Of a stretch of DNA of 35,070 nt, positions 8,500 through 15,835 are shown in pieces. Under the pieces are notes generated by a model that worked only from the letters and a program-made list of their open reading frames with translations, had not been told where the DNA came from and searched no databases. Position 1 is the stretch's first letter. Each line of letters opens with the position of its first letter. The stretch is from Marmoricola sp. (GTDB lineage Bacteria; Actinomycetota; Actinomycetes; Propionibacteriales; Nocardioidaceae), in NCBI RefSeq assembly GCF_025965215.1, contig NZ_JAOPXI010000001.1:1-35070 (forward strand), read 5' to 3'. The translations under genes were made by a program, and so were the position numbers.

Positions 8500-8505
8500 C
8501 CCCTC
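8500..8505 (-). promoter_or_regulatory. Ribosome binding site selecting a TTG start
   Basis: On the minus strand GAGGGG stands 6 nt before TTG at 8493. This spacing decides the unusual TTG start of the lipoprotein over the in-frame GTG at 8517. Confidence 0.5.
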
Positions 8506-8550
8506 TAGGGTCGACACGGTTCTTCGACCGTACCTGACGGGATGTGAGCG

Positions 8551-9423
8551 ATGAGGTTCGAGTTCGACCGTGACACGGCGATCACCGCACGCGGTGACGG
8601 CATCCATGACGCGGTCCTGGCTCCCGGGTGGGTCGTCGGGGGAGGCGTCAACGGCGGCTACCTGCTCTCGATCATCGGCAACGCGGTCCGCGACCAGCTA
8701 GCCGCCGAGGTGCCCGGTCGTGGCCATGCCGATCCGTTCGCCCTCAGTGCCCACTTCCTCAGCGCCTCGACTCCCGGACCGGCGTACGTCGAGACCCGGG
8801 TCGTGCGTTCGGGCAGCCGATTCTCCACCGTGGCCGCGACGCTCGTCCAGGACGTCGACGGCACCGCGGTTCCGCGCATCGCCTCGCACGCCACGTTCGG
8901 CGACCTCGACCGGGCCCACGACCGTGCCGGTGATGCCGCCGCCGCGGCGCTCGGGCTCGCGTTGGCGCCTCCCGAGCTGCCCCCGCTCGCCGAGTGCGTC
9001 GAGTCCCGCGATGCGCCCGAGGAGATCCAGAAGATGGCTCCGCTACTGCAACGGTTCGGCACCCGGTTCGATCCCTCGACCGCCGGCTGGGCGATCGGAA
9101 GGCCAAGCAGGCAGGGCGTCCTGCAGGGCTGGTTCAGGCTCGCCGACGACCGCCCGCTGGATCCGATCGCCTTGCTGCTGGTGGTCGACGCACTGCCGCC
9201 GACCACGTTCGACCTGGGCATGCCCGGCTGGGCGCCGACGCTGGAACTGACCGCGCACGTGCGGGCACGGCCAGCTCCGGGGTGGGCCATCGTCCGGCAC
9301 AGCACCCGGACGATGGCAGGCGGCCTGTTCGAGGAGGACTGCGAGGTCTGGGATTCCACCGGGCTGCTGGTCGCCCAAGCGCGCCAGCTCGCGTTGCAGC
9401 CGCGGGCCACAGATAGAGCCTGA
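8551..9423 (+). CDS. Double-hotdog acyl-CoA thioesterase family protein
   Basis: A 290-residue protein of the TesB-like thioesterase superfamily. The first hotdog (residues ~1-115) has VGGGVNGGYLLSIIGNAVRD and DPFALSAHFLSASTPGPA. The second (from ~175) has DLGMPGWAPTLELTAHVRA and GLFEEDCEVWDSTGLLVAQA, where WDxxGxLVAQ is the characteristic closing motif. It should hydrolyse acyl-CoA thioesters in the cytoplasm; chain preference is not readable. The ATG at 8551 opens directly on the first strand. The Nudix gene starts 1 nt after its stop, so they are probably cotranscribed. Confidence 0.83.
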   Translation: MRFEFDRDTAITARGDGIHDAVLAPGWVVGGGVNGGYLLSIIGNAVRDQLAAEVPGRGHADPFALSAHFLSASTPGPAYVETRVVRSGSRFSTVAATLVQDVDGTAVPRIASHATFGDLDRAHDRAGDAAAAALGLALAPPELPPLAECVESRDAPEEIQKMAPLLQRFGTRFDPSTAGWAIGRPSRQGVLQGWFRLADDRPLDPIALLLVVDALPPTTFDLGMPGWAPTLELTAHVRARPAPGWAIVRHSTRTMAGGLFEEDCEVWDSTGLLVAQARQLALQPRATDRA

Positions 9424-9424
9424 C

Positions 9425-9808
9425 GTGCAGTTAGTTGTCGGCGTCGCGATCGTGCGCGGGGACCGCGTGCTCGCAGCACGCCGCAGCACCGGTGGCTGGG
9501 AGTTCCCGGGCGGGAAGGTCGAGCCGGGCGAGGACCCTGCGAACGCCGCCGTCCGAGAGATCGCCGAGGAGCTCGGCTGCACCATCGAGGTCACCGGCTG
9601 GCTGCCCGGGACCGTGCCGATCCGTGCCGGCCTCGAGCTCCGGGTGGCGACCGCACAGCTGGTCGACGGCGAGCCCGTTCCGCGATCCGGCGACCACGAC
9701 GCGCTGCGCTGGCTGGTGACGTCCTCGTTGGACGCGGTCGACTGGCTCGGGGCCGATCGGCCGTTCGTGGTCGAAATCATGACGGGTCGCCTCCCGCCCG
9801 GCCGTTAG
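9425..9808 (+). CDS. MutT-like Nudix hydrolase
   Basis: A 127-residue single-domain protein with a complete Nudix box: GGKVEPGED then PANAAVREIAEELG (about residues 28-50), matching Gx5Ex7REUxEExGU with all acidic metal ligands. The surrounding EFPGGK and short length match the (deoxy)nucleoside triphosphate pyrophosphohydrolases of the MutT/8-oxo-dGTPase type, which sanitise the nucleotide pool. Substrate is inferred. The start is GTG at 9425, immediately after the thioesterase stop. Confidence 0.85.
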   Translation: MQLVVGVAIVRGDRVLAARRSTGGWEFPGGKVEPGEDPANAAVREIAEELGCTIEVTGWLPGTVPIRAGLELRVATAQLVDGEPVPRSGDHDALRWLVTSSLDAVDWLGADRPFVVEIMTGRLPPGR

Positions 9809-9811
9809 GGT
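9806..9811 (+). promoter_or_regulatory. -10 box of leaderless mshB promoter
   Basis: TAGGGT (TAnnnT) ends 6 nt before the ATG at 9818, and no Shine-Dalgarno is present. The box overlaps the stop codon region of the Nudix gene, so mshB probably has its own promoter. Confidence 0.5.
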
Positions 9812-9817
9812 TGCGGC

Positions 9818-10723
9818 ATGACCAAGCAGATCCTGCTCGTGCACGCCCACCCCGACGACGAGAGCATCGGCCAGGGCGCGACCATGGCCAAGTACGTCGC
9901 GGAAGGCATCGGCGTCACGCTGGTGACCTGCACCGGCGGGGAGATGGGCGAGATCCTGATCCCCGAGATGGCTCACATGGCGGCCGACCAGGACGACACC
10001 CTCGGCGAGCAGCGCCGGATCGAGCTCACGAACGCGATGGCCGCGCTCGGCGTCACCGACTTCCGCTACCTCGGCGGCTACGGTACCTACCGCGACTCGG
10101 GCATGAAGTGGCACGAGGACGGCCATGCGGTCGCGGCGGACGACGTGCATGCCAACGCTTTCTGGAACGCGGACCTCACCGAAGCCGCTACCCACCTGGT
10201 CTCGGTGATCCGCGAGGTGCGGCCGCAGGTGATGGTCACCTACGACGAGTTCGGCGGCTACGGCCACCCCGATCACATCCAGGCCCACCGGGTCGCGACC
10301 TACGCCTCCGCGCTGGCGGCAGTGCCGTCGTACCGGACGGACCTGGGGGAGGCGCACGAGATCGCCAAGGTCTACTGGGGCGCGATGTCGGCCACCAGGA
10401 TGCGCGAGGGCCTGCGCAGGCTGCGCGAGGCCGGTGACACCACGACGTTCGAGGGCATGGACCCCGACGGGCCGCTGCCGCCGTTCATCACCGCCGACGA
10501 GAACCTGACCGCCTCGGTGAACGCGGTCGAGTTCGTGGACAAGAAGATGGCCGCCCTGGCCGCTCATGCGACCCAGATCAGCACCGATGGTCCGTTCTTC
10601 GCGCTGTCCAACAACATCGGCGGCGAGGGCTGGGGTGTCGAGTTCTACCGGATCGCCAAGGGCACGAAGACCGCCCCGTTCACCGAGGATGGCCTGGAGA
10701 CGGATCTGTTCAACGGCGTGTGA
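9818..10723 (+). CDS. mshB: N-acetyl-GlcN-inositol deacetylase (mycothiol biosynthesis)
   Basis: A 301-residue PIG-L/LmbE-family zinc deacetylase. The zinc and catalytic motif HPDDES lies at residues 11-16 (H11, D13 as base, D14), and the third ligand is H153 in GYGHPDH. The length and the conserved CTGGEMGEIL, LGGYGTYRDSGM and FFALSNNI segments fit MshB rather than the mycothiol conjugate amidase Mca. MshB deacetylates GlcNAc-inositol to GlcN-inositol, the second step to mycothiol, the main low-molecular-weight thiol of Actinobacteria. Its 3' end overlaps the convergent GNAT gene by 14 bp. Confidence 0.88.
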   Translation: MTKQILLVHAHPDDESIGQGATMAKYVAEGIGVTLVTCTGGEMGEILIPEMAHMAADQDDTLGEQRRIELTNAMAALGVTDFRYLGGYGTYRDSGMKWHEDGHAVAADDVHANAFWNADLTEAATHLVSVIREVRPQVMVTYDEFGGYGHPDHIQAHRVATYASALAAVPSYRTDLGEAHEIAKVYWGAMSATRMREGLRRLREAGDTTTFEGMDPDGPLPPFITADENLTASVNAVEFVDKKMAALAAHATQISTDGPFFALSNNIGGEGWGVEFYRIAKGTKTAPFTEDGLETDLFNGV

Positions 10724-11729
10724 GGTGCCGGTAGGCGTGATGGCGTTCGAAACCGAGGTGGGCATAGAGACCCTGGGCCGCCTCGTTGTCGGCCAGCACC
10801 TGGAGCACCAGCACGGTCGCGCCGGCCTCGGCAGCCCACTCGGTGAGTCCGGCCATCATCGTGCGACCGAACCCGCGCCGGCGCTGGTCGGGCGCCACCA
10901 TCAGGTCGGCCACGAATCCCCAGTCCCGCTCGATGCTGACCCGGCCGTGGACGCGCTGGACCCCGTCCTCGTCGATCGTGGCGAAGCTCGCCCGCGCGAG
11001 CGCCAGGGACTCGGCGACCGCATCGTAGTTCGCGAGCGCGTTCTGATTGCCGCTGAGCCACACGCGTGAGATCCGATCGGCGTGCGCCACGGCGGTGGTG
11101 TCGACGCCGCTCAGGGCGCGACGTACGGCGGCGGTGCCGGCGAGCAGGACCTCCGTGTCGGCCTCGCCCGGGCGCAGGACCGTCCAGCCGCGCGCCTCGA
11201 GCTCGATCTGGACCGGTGACCCCACGACCACCTGCGCGACCGGCTCGCGACCGCGTTCGGCGTAGAACTCGACGGTGCGCCGGATCGCGGTGTCCAGGTC
11301 GGTCCGCGGATCGCCCACCGGGAGCAGCGAGTTCGGCCGGGCGTTCGCGCCTCCGGTGAAGCGCAGTACCCAGTCGCCGACATGGTCGGTCTCTTTCGGC
11401 ACGAAGAAGGCGGTGGCGCGCTCCTCGACCTCGTCGGGGGTCAGGCGCGCGAACCGGGAGGGCCTCGGCAGGACGGGCTTGCCCGAGACGATGTCGGCCA
11501 GCGCGATGGTGGTCGCGGTGCCGTCCTCGGACCTGATGGTCGTGCTGGTCTCGTCCCAGGATTCACACACGCCGAGCAGGTCGGTCATCGCCGGACCTCC
11601 GCTGGGGCCGGTCTGGTTCGCCAGGACGCGGCGTACGACGACACGCAGTCCGACGACGTGCGGACCCAGCGTGTGCTGGGTCCCGGACGTGGTGTCGTGT
11701 CGAAACCCGGGACTGCCTGTAGGACTCAC
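10710..11729 (-). CDS. GNAT-family N-acetyltransferase with N-terminal SH3-like domain
   Basis: A 339-residue protein. The N-terminal ~75 residues (LGPHVVGLRVVVRRVL, then TTIALADIVSGKPVLPRPS) look like a small SH3-like barrel that precedes many actinobacterial GNAT enzymes. The C-terminal ~90 residues carry the acetyl-CoA-binding motif VAPDQRRRGFGRTMMAGL and the motif NEAAQGLYAHLGFE. It transfers an acetyl group to an unknown acceptor. GTG at 11729 is favoured over internal starts because it keeps the conserved SH3-like part and lies 7 nt from a TAGTAT box. It diverges from fdxA. Confidence 0.82.
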   Translation of the reverse strand: MSPTGSPGFRHDTTSGTQHTLGPHVVGLRVVVRRVLANQTGPSGGPAMTDLLGVCESWDETSTTIRSEDGTATTIALADIVSGKPVLPRPSRFARLTPDEVEERATAFFVPKETDHVGDWVLRFTGGANARPNSLLPVGDPRTDLDTAIRRTVEFYAERGREPVAQVVVGSPVQIELEARGWTVLRPGEADTEVLLAGTAAVRRALSGVDTTAVAHADRISRVWLSGNQNALANYDAVAESLALARASFATIDEDGVQRVHGRVSIERDWGFVADLMVAPDQRRRGFGRTMMAGLTEWAAEAGATVLVLQVLADNEAAQGLYAHLGFERHHAYRHLTRR

Positions 11730-11736
11730 GTTCGGG

Positions 11737-11742
11737 ATACTA
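11737..11742 (-). promoter_or_regulatory. -10 box of leaderless GNAT promoter
   Basis: On the minus strand TAGTAT (TAnnnT) is separated by 7 nt from the GTG at 11729. This supports the longest start for the acetyltransferase. Confidence 0.55.
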
Positions 11743-11776
11743 GGCTTTGCCCCAGTCCGTACCGGACGCGTACCTC

Positions 11777-11782
11777 AGGAGG
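11777..11782 (+). promoter_or_regulatory. Strong ribosome binding site of fdxA
   Basis: A perfect AGGAGG lies 6 nt before the GTG at 11789. It decides this start over an in-frame upstream codon at 11747 and stands out among the mostly leaderless genes nearby. Confidence 0.8.
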
Positions 11783-11788
11783 ATCCAG

Positions 11789-12118
11789 GTGACCTACGTC
11801 ATCGCCCAGCCTTGTGTTGATCTGAAGGACCGTGCCTGCGTCGACGAATGTCCCGTCGACTGCATCTACGAAGGCAAGCGGATGCTCTACATCCACCCGG
11901 ATGAGTGCGTCGACTGTGGCGCGTGCGAGCCGGTCTGCCCGGTCGAGGCCATCTACTACGAGGACGACACCCCGGGCGAGTGGAAGGAGTACTACGACGC
12001 GAACGTGCACTTCTTCGACGATCTCGGTTCTCCTGGTGGCGCTGCCAAGATGGGCGTGATCGACGCCGACCACCCGTTGGTCGCGGCTCTGCCTCCGCAG
12101 GAACACGACGAGCACTGA
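11789..12118 (+). CDS. fdxA: 7Fe ferredoxin
   Basis: A 109-residue acidic ferredoxin. By analogy with Azotobacter FdI, C9, C17 and C50 should bind a [3Fe-4S] cluster and C21, C40, C43 and C46 a [4Fe-4S] cluster; C25 is the extra free Cys. The segments DECPVDCIYEG and CVDCGACEPVCPVEAI are diagnostic of actinobacterial FdxA. It is a soluble low-potential electron carrier, for example for P450s or oxidoreductases. GTG start with a perfect Shine-Dalgarno. It is followed in the same reading frame, after a single TGA, by dapC; fdxA-dapC adjacency is, from memory, common in Actinobacteria. Confidence 0.93.
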   Translation: MTYVIAQPCVDLKDRACVDECPVDCIYEGKRMLYIHPDECVDCGACEPVCPVEAIYYEDDTPGEWKEYYDANVHFFDDLGSPGGAAKMGVIDADHPLVAALPPQEHDEH

Positions 12119-12140
12119 GCGTCTCCGCTGAGCGTCTCCT
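12115..12140 (+). repeat. 13-bp tandem duplication at the fdxA-dapC junction
   Basis: CTGAGCGTCTCCG (12115-12127) is followed at once by CTGAGCGTCTCCT (12128-12140), identical over 12 nt. The first copy contains the fdxA stop TGA and the second supplies the only plausible dapC start, CTG. Confidence 0.85.
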
Positions 12141-13222
12141 CCAGGCTCCCCGACTTCCCGTGGGACAGCCTGACGCCGTACGGCGATCGGGCGCGTGCGC
12201 ACCCTGGCGGCATCGTCGACCTGTCGGTCGGCACGCCCGTCGATCCCACCCCCGAGGTGGTGCAGCGCGCCCTGATCGCCGCCGCGGACTCTCCGGGCTA
12301 CCCGCTGACCATCGGGCTGGCGGCAACCCGTCAGGCCTGCATCGACTGGCTGTCGCGTCGGTTCGGCGTCACAGGGCTGACGATCGACGGGGTGCTGCCG
12401 GTGATCGGTTCGAAGGAGCTGATCGCCTCGTTGCCCGTGCACCTCGGCATCGGGCCCGATGACCTGATCGTGCACCCGGAGCTGGCCTACCCGACCTACG
12501 AGGTCAGTGCGGCGCTGGTGGGTGCCCGGATCCTCGCGACGGACTCGCTGACCGCAGTCGGGCCCGAGACGCCGAAGCTGGTGTGGATCAACTCGCCGTC
12601 GAACCCGACCGGCCGGATCCTGCCCGTCGAGCACCTGCGCAAGGTCGTGGCGTGGTGCCGCGAGCGGGGCGTGCTGCTGGTCTCCGACGAGTGCTACCTC
12701 GAGTTCGGGTGGACCGGCGAGCGGCCCGTCTCGGTGCTGGACCCGCAGGTCTGCGGCGACAGTACGCACGGCATCCTCGCGGTGCACTCGCTCTCGAAGA
12801 GCTCGAACCTTGCCGGCTACCGTTGTGCCTTCGTCGCAGGCGACCCGGCGGTGATCGCCGAGCTGCTGGCGGTCCGCAAGAACCTCGGGTTGCAGATGCC
12901 GGGCCCGCAGCAGCTGGCGATGATCGCGGCGCTCAACGACGACGCGCACGTCGACGAGCAAGGTGCTCGGTACGCCGCTCGTCGTACCCGGTTGAAGGCT
13001 GCACTCGAAGCAGCCGGCTTCCGGATCGACCACTCCGAGGGTGCGCTGTACCTCTGGGCGACTCGCCAGGAGGACTGCTGGACCACGGTCGAATGGCTGG
13101 CCGAGCGCGGCATCCTGGTTGCGCCCGGCACCTTCTACGGCGCCGCCGGTGCGCAGCACGTCCGGGTGGCGCTGACCGCGACCGACGAGCGCATCGACGC
13201 CGCCGTCTCTCGCCTGGCCTGA
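12128..13222 (+). CDS. dapC: Succinyldiaminopimelate transaminase, CTG start
   Basis: A 364-residue PLP-dependent class I/II aminotransferase of the actinobacterial DapC type. The N-terminus reads SSRLPDFPWDSLTPYGD, then IVDLSVGTPVDPTPEVVQ; NSPSNPTGR and the PLP lysine K224 in HSLSKSSNLAGYR follow. It converts N-succinyl-2-amino-6-ketopimelate to N-succinyl-LL-diaminopimelate in lysine and peptidoglycan synthesis. The frame has no ATG, GTG or TTG between the fdxA stop and GTG at 12257, which would cut 43 conserved residues. CTG at 12128 is therefore the likely start. Read-through of the in-frame fdxA TGA or a sequence error are alternatives. Confidence 0.88.
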   Translation: MSVSSRLPDFPWDSLTPYGDRARAHPGGIVDLSVGTPVDPTPEVVQRALIAAADSPGYPLTIGLAATRQACIDWLSRRFGVTGLTIDGVLPVIGSKELIASLPVHLGIGPDDLIVHPELAYPTYEVSAALVGARILATDSLTAVGPETPKLVWINSPSNPTGRILPVEHLRKVVAWCRERGVLLVSDECYLEFGWTGERPVSVLDPQVCGDSTHGILAVHSLSKSSNLAGYRCAFVAGDPAVIAELLAVRKNLGLQMPGPQQLAMIAALNDDAHVDEQGARYAARRTRLKAALEAAGFRIDHSEGALYLWATRQEDCWTTVEWLAERGILVAPGTFYGAAGAQHVRVALTATDERIDAAVSRLA

Positions 13223-13227
13223 ACCCC

Positions 13228-14088
13228 TCACCCGAGGGAGACGGCGACCAGGGTGTTGCTGGCGCCCGACGACTTCTGCCAGCCCTTCTCGGACGCGCTT
13301 CCCGTGTGCCAGATCAGGCCGTCGAAGGAAACCGTCGCGATCTTGAGCGGGCCGGCGTACGCGACGAGATAGGACGCCAGCGACCAGCCGCGCCGGTTGC
13401 CGTCCTGGCCTGAGGAAACCTGGACCGCGAGGTCCTGGCGGACGCCGGTGCGTTGAGCGGCCACGGAGCCGAAGGCCTTGGTCAGCGACGAGGTCACGTT
13501 CGAGGCCGTACCGGTCCCCGAAGGCTGGTGCACCACGCAGGTGAAGGTTCCGTTCGGGCTGTAGCCGGTCAGCGCCGAGGCGAGTGCTCGGGCATCCGCT
13601 GCGTGCGGCTCGTACGCCGAGGGGTAGGCGGAGTGCTGGACCCTCTGGGCGGCCACGGTGATCTGCATCGTCTCGTAGCCGTTGATCCGCTCGAGGGCGC
13701 TGTAGAACTTGTTGATCGAGTAGTACGGGTCGAGGATCTGCGACGGGCTGCCCCACCCCTGCGAGGTGCGCTGCTGGAACAGGCCGAGCGAGTCGAGGTC
13801 ACCGTAGGTCAGGTTGCGGATCTTGCTCTCCTGGTACGCCGTCGCCAACGCGATCGAGACGGCCCGGGCAGGCAGGCCGCGGCGGACGCCGATGGCGGCG
13901 ATCAGCGCGGCGTTTCGGCCCTGGTCGGGGTCCACGCTGACCAGGAGACCGCTGACCTTCGCGGTGCAACCCTCCGGGGTGGGGAACGGGGTGACGCCCC
14001 TCGTCAGGGCGACGGCGATCCCGCCCACCACCGCGACGAGCAGCAGGAAGATGAACCCGATCCGGCCGCCCCGGCTTCGACGACCCAC
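13228..14088 (-). CDS. Membrane-anchored lysozyme-like protein downstream of dapD
   Basis: About 286 residues. A basic stretch and one transmembrane helix (IGFIFLLLVAVVGGIAVAL, residues ~11-29) place the rest outside the cell. Residues ~70-150 carry soluble-lytic-transglycosylase-like motifs: AYQESKIRNL with a candidate catalytic Glu, then DSLGLFQQRTSQGWG and LDPYYSINKFYSAL. The C-terminal ~100 residues (GRRGWSLASYLVAYAG-type pattern, WHTGSASEKGW) form a second unassigned domain. Homologues are often labelled only hypothetical or heavy-metal transporter, which the sequence does not support. GTG at 14088 is 2 nt beyond the dapD stop, so it is cotranscribed with a peptidoglycan-precursor gene. 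A cell-wall role is inference. Confidence 0.72.
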   Translation of the reverse strand: MGRRSRGGRIGFIFLLLVAVVGGIAVALTRGVTPFPTPEGCTAKVSGLLVSVDPDQGRNAALIAAIGVRRGLPARAVSIALATAYQESKIRNLTYGDLDSLGLFQQRTSQGWGSPSQILDPYYSINKFYSALERINGYETMQITVAAQRVQHSAYPSAYEPHAADARALASALTGYSPNGTFTCVVHQPSGTGTASNVTSSLTKAFGSVAAQRTGVRQDLAVQVSSGQDGNRRGWSLASYLVAYAGPLKIATVSFDGLIWHTGSASEKGWQKSSGASNTLVAVSLG

Positions 14089-14090
14089 CG

Positions 14091-15047
14091 TCAGTTGTTG
14101 TGCAGGTCGGCGTTCAGGGCAACGCCCTCTACCCGCCAGCCGACGGCCTCGACCGTACCGGTGACGGAGTTGCGGCGGAACAGCACGTTGTCCGCACCCG
14201 ACAGCTCGAGTGCCTTGATCACGGTGGGCTCGTCGGCCGCGTCGTACACGGTGACCTTGGTGCCGGCAGTGACGTAGCAGCCGGCCTCGACGACGCAGTC
14301 GTTGCCGAGCGAGATGCCGATACCCGAGTTCGCGCCGAGCAGGCAGCGCTCGCCGATCGAGATGACCTGCTCTCCGCCGCCGGACAGGGTGCCCATGATC
14401 GAGGCGCCACCGCCGACATCGGAGCCGTCGCCGACCACGACCCCGGCCGAGATCCGGCCCTCCACCATCGACGTACCGGTGGTGCCGGCGTTGAAGTTCA
14501 CAAAGCCCTCGTGCATCACCGTGGTGCCCGGGGCGAGGTGGGCGCCGAGACGGACACGACTGGCATCGGCGATCCGTACGCCGGTCGGGACGACGTAGTC
14601 GGTCATCCGCGGGAACTTGTCGATGCCCAGCACCTCGACAGGTCCTCCGGCACGAAGCCCGGCCCGAACCTCTTCGAAGTCGGTCGGCGAGCATGGACCC
14701 CGGTTGGTCCACACGACGTTGGCGAGCAGGCCGAACTGGCCCTCCAGGCTGAGCATGTGGGGAGCGACCAGGCGGTGGCTGAGCAGGTGCAGACGAAGGT
14801 AGACGTCGCTGGCGTCGACGGGTGCGCTGGCCAGCGTGATCTCCCGTTGGACGACCTCTGTCCGCACCCGGCGGAGGTCGTCCTTGCCCTCCAACTCGGT
14901 CAGGGACGCGGGCGCCTCGGCCGTGCTCGGCGCCTCGCCGAGGAACGGTGTCGGGTACCAGGTGTCGAGGGTGGCACCGTCGTCGGCGACGGTCGCGAGA
15001 CCGAAGCCCCAGGCGTGCGTGGGCGAGTCAGGTGCCGGTGCAGACAT
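14091..15047 (-). CDS. dapD: Tetrahydrodipicolinate N-succinyltransferase
   Basis: A 318-residue enzyme of the actinobacterial DapD type. The N-terminal ~165 residues form the mixed domain. The C-terminal half is a left-handed beta-helix of hexapeptide turns ([20 protein letters not shown] onward), with the catalytic-loop segment [16 protein letters not shown] whose Glu is the probable catalytic residue, and [11 protein letters not shown]. It transfers succinyl from succinyl-CoA to tetrahydrodipicolinate, the step before DapC. It probably acts as a trimer in the cytoplasm. ATG at 15047 lies 7 nt from a TAGCCT box (leaderless). The lysozyme-like gene follows 2 nt after its stop. Confidence 0.92.
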   Translation of the reverse strand: MSAPAPDSPTHAWGFGLATVADDGATLDTWYPTPFLGEAPSTAEAPASLTELEGKDDLRRVRTEVVQREITLASAPVDASDVYLRLHLLSHRLVAPHMLSLEGQFGLLANVVWTNRGPCSPTDFEEVRAGLRAGGPVEVLGIDKFPRMTDYVVPTGVRIADASRVRLGAHLAPGTTVMHEGFVNFNAGTTGTSMVEGRISAGVVVGDGSDVGGGASIMGTLSGGGEQVISIGERCLLGANSGIGISLGNDCVVEAGCYVTAGTKVTVYDAADEPTVIKALELSGADNVLFRRNSVTGTVEAVGWRVEGVALNADLHNN

Positions 15048-15054
15048 GTCCGTC

Positions 15055-15060
15055 AGGCTA
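15055..15060 (-). promoter_or_regulatory. -10 box of leaderless dapD promoter
   Basis: On the minus strand TAGCCT (TAnnnT) lies 7 nt upstream of the ATG at 15047, and no Shine-Dalgarno is seen. Confidence 0.5.
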
Positions 15061-15112
15061 CCGGTGCAGTCCCAGCCTGCGCGGGGCGACCGTCCGTGGC
15101 AGGCTGGCCCGC

Positions 15113-15823
15113 ATGGGTATCGCGACCTTCAAGGAACTGTGTCTCGACACGCATCCCGCGCCGGGCCAGGACGTCAATGCGCTGGGCCTGTTCTGGGCTG
15201 CGGCGACGGGCTGCACCTACGAGCCGGCGAGGAATCCCGCCGACCCCGGTGACGTGGTCGGAAGCGAGGAGGGCACCGGGATCGCCGTATGTCCCGTCCC
15301 CGAGCCGAAGACGGTCAAGAACCGGGTGCACCTCGACGTCTCGGTGGCCGACCTCTCCGAGCTGACCGATCTCGGGGCGACCGTCCTCCGGGCAGCCGAC
15401 GAGGAGATCCGGTGGACGGTGATGGCCGACCCGGAGGGTGGTGAGTTCTGTGCCTTCGTCCGCTCGCCCGAGCGGTTGGCGCCGTACCGGGTCTTCGAGC
15501 TGGCGGTCGATTCCGACGACGCTGAGGCGAGCGCGCGCTGGTGGGCCGAGGTCTTCGGCGTCGAGGCGGAGAACAAGGGCGAGCCGTGGTGGTGGTTCAC
15601 CGGCGCTCCTGGGTTTCCGAGCGAAGCCGTGGCGCCCTTCTGGGCGATGGTCTTCGGGCCCGTCCCCGAGCCCAAGACCGTCAAGAACCGCTTGCACTGG
15701 GACGTGTACGGCGACGTCGACGACTTCCTGGCCCGGGGCGCGACCCTGCTGTGGGAGATGCCGCGATGGACGGTCCTGGCCGACCCGGAGGGCAATGAGT
15801 TCTGCGTGTTCCCGCAGCCCTGA
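15113..15823 (+). CDS. VOC-family protein with two tandem modules
   Basis: A 236-residue protein made of two related vicinal-oxygen-chelate (glyoxalase-like) halves. Both halves contain [11 protein letters not shown] followed by a His-containing strand (VHLDVSV and LHWDVYG) and end in a WTV(M/L)ADPEGxEFC motif, so the gene looks like an internal duplication. This 'CFP32-like' or glyoxalase_6 style is common in Actinobacteria; substrates are generally unknown and some members bind metal without known catalysis. ATG at 15113 starts on the first strand ([10 protein letters not shown]). It diverges from dapD across 65 bp and is followed by dapE. Confidence 0.82.
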   Translation: MGIATFKELCLDTHPAPGQDVNALGLFWAAATGCTYEPARNPADPGDVVGSEEGTGIAVCPVPEPKTVKNRVHLDVSVADLSELTDLGATVLRAADEEIRWTVMADPEGGEFCAFVRSPERLAPYRVFELAVDSDDAEASARWWAEVFGVEAENKGEPWWWFTGAPGFPSEAVAPFWAMVFGPVPEPKTVKNRLHWDVYGDVDDFLARGATLLWEMPRWTVLADPEGNEFCVFPQP

Positions 15824-15829
15824 CAAGAT
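15824..15829 (+). promoter_or_regulatory. Possible -10 box of leaderless dapE promoter
   Basis: CAAGAT (nAnnnT) begins right after the VOC stop codon and lies 6 nt from the dapE ATG at 15836. The match is weaker than the TAnnnT boxes elsewhere in this window. Confidence 0.4.
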
Positions 15830-15835
15830 GTCGCC

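Noticed and set aside
8509-8530. GGTCGA...TCGACC inverted repeat in the lipoprotein/thioesterase divergent region
   Set aside because: Only 6-bp arms of a sequence very common in GC-rich DNA; no -10 overlap that would support an operator.
11726-13756. 676-codon minus-strand open frame across fdxA and dapC
   Set aside because: Antisense to two well-identified genes and without recognisable domains.
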